DNA from: Larus michahellis
Taxonomy: Eukaryota > Chordata > Aves > Charadriiformes > Laridae
DNA: 64,000 nt
Assembly: GCF_964199755.1 (NCBI RefSeq)
Contig: NC_133918.1
Location: 1,674,001 to 1,738,000 of the forward strand
Direction of reading: 5' to 3'
The notes beneath the pieces were generated by a model. The model made no database searches, was not told the DNA's origin, and saw only the letters and a program-made list of their open reading frames with translations. A program made the position numbers and the translations under genes. Positions 47,221 to 56,000 of the stretch are shown here, one piece after another. How positions within the stretch are numbered: the first letter of the stretch is position 1; each line of letters begins with the position of its first letter.

Positions 47221-49569
47221 TTCCCTTCTTTCATTTAACCAGCACAGAGGCCACATGGGCTGTTTGAGATGATTCATCCCAGGGGACCTTCCTGCGTGTA
47301 GGGAAAGGGGGGGCAATGAGCTATGCGCTCTCCTAAAGGAGATCCGCTGCGTCGCCCGCTGTGCCCCAGAGGCAAATCAACGCTTTCCTTTAAACCGTTC
47401 TTTCCTTTAAACTGTAGGTAGATGCAGCGCTCGTGGAAAGCGCTGTCCTCGCTGATCAATAGCACGGCTTCCAACAGAAGCGGAGGGAAGGACTTGAGTA
47501 GCTGGAGCAGGTGAACGTCTCCTTCCTCTCTCCCTGCTGACTTCTCCAGCCCACACGCTGAAGGGCTTGTTTCCATTCAGCCCACTTGATGCTGCCTTGA
47601 GAGAACAAGAGCAGATAGCGAGCTGCGGCAGCGACGCCTTCTTAGCCGCTAGGAAATGCTGTGAGCCGCCGTGTTCATCATTGGCCTAGCTCCATTTCCT
47701 GCTCCTTTTCACTAGTCCGTACTCAGTATAAAATTGTACCGTAGGCAACTACCCCATCCTCAGTGCTAGCTGATAATTCCGCGAGGTGTAGGAATGGTTC
47801 CTTCTTGAAGTGGACAGACCCAGAGACAGGATCCTTGGACAAAATGGTCTGAAAGGTCCCTTCCAACCTAGGCAATTCTATGATTCTATGAATTTTATCA
47901 TCGTATGGTTTACAGTACTCTGTGTCTTCTGTGTGTGGGCTCCAGCTGGTGGAGATGAGAGTAGTTTTGGCTTTAGCTCTGCTGTGATGCTCCGTTCCTC
48001 GTCTCAGAGAGAGGTAAGCAGCGATCTCCTTTCTGCATGCCACATCTACTCCTGAAAGAGCTCCATAGCGTTGTTGTCTCCCACGTGCTCCTGCCAACTC
48101 CCGCACGGCTCTTCCTTAATGGAGGACATACCACCGTGGAATCAATGCAGGCTTTAAGGGTATGAGCTTCTTACCCGAGTCGTCTAAGGCAGAGGGAACC
48201 ATGGTCGTATCCTCAAAGGACAGCAGAATTAATCTCAGAGAAAATTCACCAGGGAGTTTCTCTCTATAGGGAGCCCAGATCATAATGCTCGTATTTCATG
48301 TAAGGATGTAGTTGTGCAGTGTTATTCTCTGTGGTGAATCACGGAATCGTTATGGTTGGAAGAAACCTTTAAGATTGAGTCCAGCCATCAACCCAACACT
48401 GCCAAACCCATGTCCCTCAGCACTATGTCTGCCCGGCCTTTAAATACCTTCCGGGACGGCGACTCAACCGCTGCCCTGGGCAGCCTGTTCCAATGCTTGA
48501 CTTCCTGTGAATAAATTTTTCCTAATACCTATCCTAAACTTCCCCTGGGGCAACTTGAGGCCGTTTCCTCTTGTCCCATCGCCTGTTCCTTGGGAGAAGA
48601 GACCGACCCCCTCCTTTCAGGGAGCTGCAGAGAGCGAGAAGGTCTCCCCTCAGCCTCCTCTTCTCCAGGCTGAACCCCCCCAGCTCCCTCAGCCGCTCCT
48701 CACAGCACTTGTGCTCCAGACCCCTCACCAGCTCCGTTGCCCGCCTCTGGACTCACTCCAGCACCTCAATGTCCCTCCTGTAGCGAGGGGCCAAAACTGG
48801 ACACGGCCCTCGAGGTGGGGCCTCACCAGTGTCCAGTACAGGGGATGGTCACTGCCCCAGTCCTGCTGGCCACACTGTTCCTGACACAGGCCAGGATGCT
48901 GTTGGCCACCTGGGCACACTGCTGGCTCATATTCAGACAGCTGTCGACCAACGCCCCCAGGTCCTTTTCTGCCAGCAGCTCTCCAGCCACTCTGCCCCCA
49001 GCCTGGAGCGCTCATGGGGTTGGTGTGACCCAAGGGCAGGATCCGGCACTTGGCCTTGTTGAACCTCACACCTTTGGCCTCAGCGCATCGGTCCAGCCTG
49101 TCCCGATCCCTCTGTAGAGCCTTCCTACCCTCCAGCAGATCAACATTCCCACCTAACTCGGTGTCATCTGCAAACTTGCTGAGGGTGCACTCGACCCCCG
49201 TGTCCAGGTCATTGATAAAGATATTAAAGAGAACTGGCCCCAATACCGAGCCCCGGGGAGCACCACTGGTGACCGGCCACCAACTGGATTTAACTCCATT
49301 CACCATCTTGCTTCGGGCCTGGCCTCCAGCCAGTTTTTTACCCAGTGAAGAGCATTCCTGTCCAAGCTGTGAGCAGCCAGTTTCTCCAGGAGGATGCTGT
49401 GGGAAACCGTATCAAAGCCCTTACTAAAGTCCAGGTAAACAACATCCACAACCTTTCCCTCATCCACCACGCCGGTCGCTTGGCGTAGGAGGAGACCAGG
49501 TCTGTGGAGCAGGACCTGCCCTTCACGAACCCACGCTGACCGGGCCTGACGGCCTGGTTCTCCCGTAGG
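47221..49569. other. LMNB2-TIMM13 spacer (syntenic with human lamin B2 origin region)
   Basis: No gene seen. Two CR1 fragments (47,822-47,893 plus; 48,338-49,575 minus) make up more than half of it. In human the corresponding spacer and 3' end of LMNB2 contain a mapped replication origin. Whether this bird uses an origin here cannot be told from sequence. Confidence 0.5.
47822..47893 (+). mobile_element. CR1 LINE 3' tip
   Basis: Only the last 70 bp or so of a plus-strand CR1 remain: AAAGGTCCCTTCCAACCTAG, then ATTCTATGATTCTATGA, the canonical terminal repeat of the family. Confidence 0.85.
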
Positions 49570-49575
49570 CGCCGT
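48338..49575 (-). mobile_element. CR1 LINE fragment: RT core to 3' end
   Basis: The plus strand begins with ATCACGGAATCGTTATGGTT, the reverse-complement 3' tip. The minus frames read CR1 RT from the DVVYLDFSKGFDTVSHSILL region through [21 protein letters not shown] and the FADDTELGG catalytic box to the tail. It is 5'-truncated and frame-shifted (a run ending LGHTNPM precedes a shift). Its 5' end lies directly against the TIMM13 CpG island. Confidence 0.93.
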
Positions 49576-49883
49576 GTGCCGGCACTCAGGATGAGCTGCG
49601 GAGCCGCTTCGGGTCCCTTCCCATCGCCTCACCGTCATGCGGGGCGGGATGGGGCGGCCGGCGCCGCTCCGCACCGCGGAACACCACCCCCCCCCCGTCC
49701 TCTTCCCCGCCCGCCCCGCTGCGGGCCGCGGGCCCCTTTCCAGCGCCGGGACAGCGAAGCTTCCTCCGTTACGGCCGGTGGTGACATGAGACACGGGCCT
49801 CCGCCCTCGCCCGCTGCCCGGCGGGGTCACCGGCCGGTGCGGCGGCGGCGGGAGCGTGTCCGGCCCCGCCCGCCGGGCGCGGT

Positions 49884-49902
49884 GCAGGCCGGGAGCCGTA
49901 GT
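49884..49902 (-). promoter_or_regulatory. TIMM13: ZNF143/SBS-like site in TIMM13 promoter
   Basis: The minus strand reads ACTACGGCTCCCGGCCTGC, which fits ACTACnnnTCCCnGCnTGC. It lies about 60 bp before the start codon. Confidence 0.65.
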
Positions 49903-49962
49903 ACCGCCGAGCCGCCATTTCACCGAGAGCGTGGGGGCCGCTGCCCGCCGTGACTTTGCGGC

Positions 49963-50100
49963 ATGGAGAGCGGCTTCGGCTCCGACTTCGGTTCCGACTT
50001 CGGCTCCGGGAGCGGCGGGGGGGGGAAGCTGGACCCGGGGCTCATCATGGAGCAGGTGAAGGTGCAGATCGCCGTGGCCAACGCGCAGGAGCTCTTGCAG
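49963..50100 (+). CDS. TIMM13: TIMM13 coding exon 1
   Basis: Residues 1-46: [18 protein letters not shown], a short Gly run, then [20 protein letters not shown] and QELLQ. Donor CAG/GTCAGG, phase 0. The GSDF repeat makes the N-terminus slightly longer than in human. Confidence 0.94.
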
Positions 50101-50538
50101 GTCAGGAAGGAACGGGGGGCGGTCCCGGTCCCGCTGCGTGCCCGGGGGGGCCTGGGGGGCCCGGCTGTGCCGCTGCCCCTCGGCGGGGCGGGGAGGGGGA
50201 CGCGACAGCGGCCGGTGCTCCCGGCCCGGCCCGGCTCGGCCCGGCGGCTGCCCCCGGCCGGGGCCCGGGCCCTTCTCACGGCCTCTCTCCGCAGCGCATG
50301 ACGGACAAGTGCTTTCGGAAGTGCATCGGGAAGCCCGGCGGAGCGCTGGACAACTCGGAGCAGGTGAGCGCGGTCGGGGGGACGCGGGGACTCGCCCGCC
50401 TCCCCCCGGGGCGACGGCTGAGGGCTCTCCGTCCCGCAGAAGTGCATCGCCATGTGCATGGACCGGTACATGGACTCCTGGAACACGGTTTCCCGAGCCT
50501 ATAACTCTCGGCTGCAGCGGGAGAGAGCCAACATGTGA
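49963..50538 (+). CDS. TIMM13: Mitochondrial import inner membrane translocase subunit Tim13 (gene-level entry)
   Basis: Joined exons 49963-50100, 50295-50363 and 50440-50538 give 306 nt, or 101 residues plus stop. Human TIMM13 is about 95 residues. The protein is a small TIM chaperone that, with Tim8, forms a hexamer in the mitochondrial intermembrane space and escorts hydrophobic precursors to the inner membrane. The family signature is complete: twin CX3C motifs, CFRKC and CIAMC, with KC between. The N-terminus is a Gly/Ser/Asp/Phe-rich stretch with a tandem GSDF repeat. No signal peptide is expected, since the family is imported by the MIA pathway through its cysteines. The ATG at 49963 sits in a good context (GCGGCATGG) right after the CpG-island promoter. 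Confidence 0.95.
50295..50363 (+). CDS. TIMM13: TIMM13 coding exon 2
   Basis: Residues 47-69: [20 protein letters not shown], then SEQ. It carries the first CX3C motif. Acceptor CCGCAG, donor CAG/GTGAGC, phase 0. Confidence 0.94.
50440..50538 (+). CDS. TIMM13: TIMM13 coding exon 3
   Basis: Residues 70-101 and stop: [20 protein letters not shown], then [12 protein letters not shown]. It carries the second CX3C motif and the conserved C-terminal amphipathic helix. Acceptor CCGCAG. Confidence 0.94.
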   Translation, partial: KCIAMCMDRYMDSWNTVSRAYNSRLQRERANM

Positions 50539-50647
50539 GGAGCGGCGGCGCCTGGAGCAGGGAGGGACCATGTGGGGAAGGGACGAGCGGCCAGTCCAGG
50601 TGGCTGCAGGCAGAGTTCTGCCTTTCCAGCCCCTGCCATGGCAGAGC

Positions 50648-50653
50648 AATAAA
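50648..50653 (+). terminator. TIMM13: TIMM13 poly(A) signal
   Basis: AATAAA in GAGCAATAAACCC, 110 bp after the stop codon. This gives a short 3' UTR, as usual for this gene. Confidence 0.8.
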
Positions 50654-50669
50654 CCCTCGCTGAACCTTT

Positions 50670-52690
50670 TGCATCCGTTGGCTTTTATTAGCACCAGCCC
50701 CAGGAGCGAGTGAATTTTCCAGCCTCGAGAGCCACCGTGAGCTGCTTGGTTTATCTCATGCCTTTCCCAACGGTTCAGACCGGCCGAGGCACGTAGCAGC
50801 TGATAAGTCCCTGCTGCGAAAGGGCTGCGAGAGGCAAAGAGCCTTCTATGGAAAAGGTGGGCCAAGCCAGCACCACAGTCCCTTTGCCCAGGAAGCAAGC
50901 ATGGACCCAGCCATCAGGTAGTGACCCAGTCCCATTTCATCAGTGGAAGAGCCGCCATCAGGTGCCCCACATGCCGCACTTGTCTCTCTCTTCCCTTGTA
51001 TTTGCATAGTTGTATGTGGGGCTCGCTTTTGGGCTCATGTACTTTGACTCGGCTCAAGCAGCGCGCTGGGTAGCCGGGCTGCTCTTACTGGGTTTGCGGC
51101 ACAGCCTTGCAAATAGTTGTACGAGCGCAGGCGGGGATGAGAAAGGTTGGGAAGTACTTAGGCTGATTTCTTTCTAAAATAAAATGTGTTGTGTGGCTGT
51201 GATACTCTGCAACTTCTTGTTTGGCTCTGGCGCAGACATTCCGTCTGGGAGCCTACCTTCTAGGCAGCGGAGGACTTGGGTCTGCTTTGGGGCTGAGCTC
51301 TGTGTTCTCGGCTTACACACCTCCCCTGGGAAGGTCGGTTCATGCTGTGTGCTCAGCAGTGTGCACAGCAGCTGGGAGAGCAGGGTGCAGGAGATTAAAA
51401 GTGCCCATGCCCCTGCAGTGAGATTTTTGAAATCCCTTATTTTGAAGCCCTTCTGTATTTTATAAAATGTTTCACTGACAGACTGGAAGGATGATGTTTC
51501 CTTAACTGCTAGGACATGCAAAGGGATGCGGGAAAACCTGAGTTCGTTAAATCTCCCAATGTGGTGGCTTCTGTGAAAGGGACTAAAGTGTTCTCACGCA
51601 AGGTAAACTATTCAGAGATAACTGGATATTTGGACTAATTGAACTGGAGTTCCCCATCCAGATTGGGCAGAATGACTACTTGAAAATAAAGTGCTTTCCA
51701 GCTGTTTTCTTAGGGGCCTTTTTACTTTTCTTTATGGCTGTATGAATTTTGTGGTACTGGCTGTGCAGCAGTCCCGTTTCACTGATGGGAGCATCCCGCA
51801 AGTGTTCCAGCCGTGGATCTGAACCCATCTTGAGCTGAGCCATGCCTGGAAGCCAGGTCTCCCACCTTGCTACTGCTCTGGCTGGGAAAGTGGTGGATCT
51901 CGCTGCCGGTTGGGTTGTGAAAGAAAACCCTCTTGCTATACCCAAGTGCAGAGCTTAAGACTAAGAGCTTAAGCTTCCAAAGACTAGGAAGGGGTTTGGG
52001 GTACTAGCCGCTGTTCGGTTTTGGTGGCCAGATCTGTGAGGAGATGTCTAAGTCTGCCGAAGACTTGACATGGGAGCTCTGCAGCAGTGTTTTTCTTACG
52101 ACCAAAGGTGTCTGTGTGCCTTATGCTGGCTCACGGGACCTGATGTCCCACTGAAGGTGTTGTATCCTCGGGCCGCTTTGAATTTTTCCCACCTAGCTTA
52201 ACCAGAGCAGTGGTCTGTGTGGCAGTGCCTTTATCAATTTAACCACCTCTTCCCTCGTGCAAAGGGAGCTGGAGGTCTAGGGGGAGGCGAGAAGCCTGTC
52301 CTGATTCTCTAATACACATGAGGGCCTGCGCAGTCTGAAGTCCAAGTGTTTTAGTCCTACCTTCTCTTGTGACCAAATGGTGACCCAGGGGATCGTTACT
52401 GAGCTTACCAGTGCCACGCATTGAGTGGGAACAGTAGCGGACCCTCCCCAAACGCCATTGCACAACGTGGCAGCTCCGTCAAGGCAGCGAGGTCTGAGGC
52501 TTCCGCAAAGGTGTAACTCTGGGCTGGGTCAAAATTCACTCGTCTCTTGGCTTGGCTTTGGGATGACAGCTCACAGACAGGTCAGCCAGACTACACGCAT
52601 CTCTGGCAGATGTTTTTGGGCCCCCCTCCAACTAGAAAGGCCACGTTTTAATGTGTAGGATGTTTGGCCACGTCTTAAGATGGGACAGGC
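50670..52690. other. Convergent spacer between TIMM13 and TMPRSS9
   Basis: About 2 kb between the TIMM13 poly(A) signal and the presumed TMPRSS9 one. No exon, RNA gene or named repeat was seen. Open frames on both strands look random. Confidence 0.6.
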
Positions 52691-52694
52691 CTCG

Positions 52695-52700
52695 TTTATT
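52695..52700 (-). terminator. TMPRSS9: Possible TMPRSS9 poly(A) signal
   Basis: TTTATT on the plus strand is AATAAA on the minus strand, about 240 bp after the TMPRSS9 stop codon. It is the first canonical signal I see downstream. An A19 run on the plus strand (52,835-52,853) lies between stop and signal. Confidence 0.5.
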
Positions 52701-52935
52701 TATAGACAATGTCTAGAATTGTACCTTTCTATGCAAAGCAGTTACCAAACGCCCTAGTGTCACGACTGCAGTGGGTCACGCAATACTGGCATTTGCTTAA
52801 TACCTGCAGGCCATCTTCACCCCTTTGCAGCATCAAAAAAAAAAAAAAAAAAAGGTACATTATCTGAGGGGTTAGTGCATCCTCTGGCGAGTACTCCTCT
52901 CATTCGTCACCTTCCCTGAGTGGTGAAATGCAGCT

Positions 52936-53097
52936 TCAGAGCTTGAGGTTCTGCGCAATCCAGCCCTGGACAGCTGTGACTTTGGTGTAGACTCCAGGGA
53001 AGTACGGCCTGGCGCAGCCATAGCCCCAGCTCGTGATTCCTGCCAGAAACCACTTCCCTGAGGGTTCTTTACACGCCAGGGGCCCACCTGCGTCGCC
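52936..53097 (-). CDS. TMPRSS9: TMPRSS9 last coding exon: protease domain 3 with Ser-to-Ala change
   Basis: 162 nt including stop. It reads [20 protein letters not shown], then [20 protein letters not shown], ending GWIAQNLKL and TGA. The codon is GCA where GDSGG proteases have Ser, so the nucleophile is absent. The rest of the fold is well conserved. Acceptor CTGCAG. Confidence 0.94.
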   Translation of the reverse strand, partial: GDAGGPLACKEPSGKWFLAGITSWGYGCARPYFPGVYTKVTAVQGWIAQNLKL

Positions 53098-56000
53098 CTG
53101 CAGAGAGAGGAAAAGGGTCCTGTCTCAATCCAAAAAGGCAGCCCAGCCCCCCCAGCTGTGGCGTGTCCTTTCTCTCTGGGATATAGGAGCATTTGCTGTC
53201 CTGTTCCCCACCTCCCCGGGAGCCTGCTTCCAAGCTGGAGGACTACTGCTCAGCGGTGGACTTGCACGCACAATCTGAGGTTGGGGTTCCGGGACACAGA
53301 AGACCACGTTTGGAGGCACAACAGGGTCATGAAATGGGCTCCGTGGTATCCCTGTGGTCTCTTTGCTTGGCATTAACCTCTCTCTACGTTTCCCTGACCT
53401 GTCACAGGTTGGGCAAGCAGAACGAGGTGCCTGCAGGATGGACCTGGGTCATGGCAACAGCCAGTGGAGATGGATGGACAGACAGCTGAGCCAGGGGAGG
53501 CAGGGCAAGGCTCTCCTCAGAGAAGATAGCCGGGGGACTTGGCACAAGGCGGCCCTGTTGCAGCCGCGGTGTTTGCTGCTCTCGCACTCACTGAACAACT
53601 GTCGACGGAGCCCTGGGGGAAACCGGCACACACCATCCTGCTGCTGATCTGGACAGGGTAGAACTTTTTGCAGGCCTGGTCTCCGATCATGTTCACTGCT
53701 GCTTTTTGCAGGTGTTTTGACATGAGACCTGAGGAGAGAAGTCATGGCTGTCAGCTTGGTGCAGAGCACGTCAGAACCGGCAGCACGTGTAGGAGCGGGG
53801 TCTCTGCAGCGTTACTTGCTTGCCAAAGGGGCAAGCACTGGGAAAGTGAATCAGGCCTGCGTCCTCCCCGGCAGAGCAAGCACGGGAAGGTCCCTGTGGT
53901 GTGTGCTTTGTCAGGCAGCTTGGCTGACCAGGTAGAAATGGTATTAGGAGGGTGGTCGTGCTGCAGACGCCCAGCTGGGGCAGCTGCCGAAGGGATGGGG
54001 AGCACAGCAGCTGGCACGTAGAAAGCTTGGGAAGGCTGCAAGAGGGCAGAGGTGTAACGAAATGGAGGAGCACAGTGCATGGCGGTTGGGAAGGAGACTG
54101 TGGTGACGCCAGGCCTTGCCCAGGTTGGTATTCCCTGCAGGGTCCAGCCTGGCATGGGGAGTGGGTTTTGTAAGTGTTTGGGGTCGCGGGGTAGGTGGCA
54201 CTTAGCTTGGCCATCAGGGATGTGAGGGAGCCCTCCCAGCCAGTACCTCCTTCCTTCGTGGAGCCCCAGCCTGTGATGAAGCACCTGGCTCCTTCATGGA
54301 AGATGTGTGAATTGTCTGGGAGACATATAGGTTTGATGGTGTTGCTGAACTTGACGGGCATGTTCAGCTCTAGAAGTGCCACATCGTAGTCCAGGCTGTA
54401 GACATTGTAAAACGGGTGCTTGTAGATACGGAATATTTTCTCCATTTTGCCATCGATGCCACTCAGGAAAGGTGTCCCTAGAAAGGCCACCCACATTTTG
54501 GGGTCACTGTAACTGCAGAAAGACAGCAAACCTGGCAGTTAGGAGCATGGCCTCACAAGGAGGGTTGTTCCTCCACTGGTGGGGCTGGGATGCACTATGG
54601 CCACGCCTTGTGAGGCCAGGACCCCTGTCTCCATCACACTGTGGACATACCCAGGCTTTGCTCCACTCCTTCCTCTTCATGCTTACCTGTAGGGGCACAC
54701 CTGTAACAGGGAATGCGTGCTTCCAGTGGGGCACAGCATCCCAGCCATGGTGCTGGACGGAGAGGAAGGGGAAGGGCAGGCGGGCTGGCAGGAGCGAGGC
54801 CAAGAGTCAGCTGTCTTCAGTAGCCCGCCTCAGACTTACATATCAAAGCAATGAGCTGCAGAGAGCAGCCACCGGTCGGCGATGAGGACAGCCCCGCACT
54901 TGTGCTCCTTCTGCCGAAGCCAGAGACTGACTTGCCAGGGCCATTCTCCTCGCGCTGCAGTGCTGCCACCCACGATCTTGCTGAAGGCCAGAGAAGTCGT
55001 TATGCCACAGTCTGGGACAGAAGAAGAGGCAGCGTGGTTTTAAGTAACCATAAGTGAAAGCGATAGCTACCCTCCTTCCATAGTCCGTGCCATGGGGCGG
55101 CCTTCTGGGAGACACACACGGGGCAGTAGGATGTGATCACAGAGTCGTAGGGTTGGAAGGGACCTCTGGGGATCACCCAGTCCAACCCCCTGCCAGAGCA
55201 GGGTCACCCAGAGCATGTTGGACAGGAACGCGTCCAGGTGGGTTTGGAATGTCTCCAGAGACGGAGACTCCATCTGACGAATGTCATTACCCATCTGAGG
55301 TGAGGCTTGGCAGACATGTATGTATGGTTTGGGAACTTTTACGTGTTATCACAGATCACACCTTCCAGGGATGTGGTACGTGGGGAGGGGAATGTTTGGA
55401 TGGACTGGCTGAGCTGTCACCCAGCAAGGAATGTGCAGTCCAAGGAGTTAGTCCCAGGGATGACAAGACTTCTGGGCTGTCACGTTCTTCTGAGCTGTCT
55501 TGCCAGCTTGTACTAGCAGACCAGAAGGCCTGTGTGCTGGGAAATGGGTTCTAATGCTCATAGCGTAGGAGGAGAGGCCACATTCCCTGGCAGAAAATTT
55601 GGATGCTGCTCGCCCAGCTTTATCTTATTGTAGGCTCTGGCAGACCCAGGAGGACCTGGACCACAAGGGGCTGGCCCAGCCCCCCAGCGTACAACGTGGG
55701 GCCCAAGACAGCCCGTGTGAAGTTGGTGGGTTGGGTAATGTTGAACAAGGCTGGGCAGCAGGCGCGGGCAGCAAAGCGGTACTCACCACAGTTGCGCTCA
55801 TCGAAGCCGTTGCTGCAGTCAACAATGCCATCACATTCGGGATTTTCTTTTCCAATACAGACCTTGCTGGAACACTTGAAGGTAAGGCTGGTACAAGGCA
55901 CCACTAGAAGGCAATAACCCATGGGCTGCTCAGTACCCTGTGCTGGGGCTGGAGGCATCCTACCAACACGTCAATAAATCTGTTGTCAATTTTACCTGGG

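Larger units (their letters stand above)
49570..50560 (+). promoter_or_regulatory. TIMM13: TIMM13 CpG-island promoter
   Basis: A CpG-dense island covers the promoter and the whole short gene. No TATA box is seen. Just before the ATG lie an SBS-like site (49,884-49,902, minus strand) and a YY1-like GCCGCCATTT (49,911-49,920), the same kind of pair seen in the LMNB2 promoter. Transcription probably starts within the 60-80 bp before the ATG. Confidence 0.8.

Noticed and set aside
49300-50898. 532-codon minus-strand open frame across TIMM13
   Set aside because: It is antisense to TIMM13 and low in complexity because the island is GC-rich. Its only protein-like part is a CR1 RT fragment at the C-terminal end. 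It is a shadow, not a gene.
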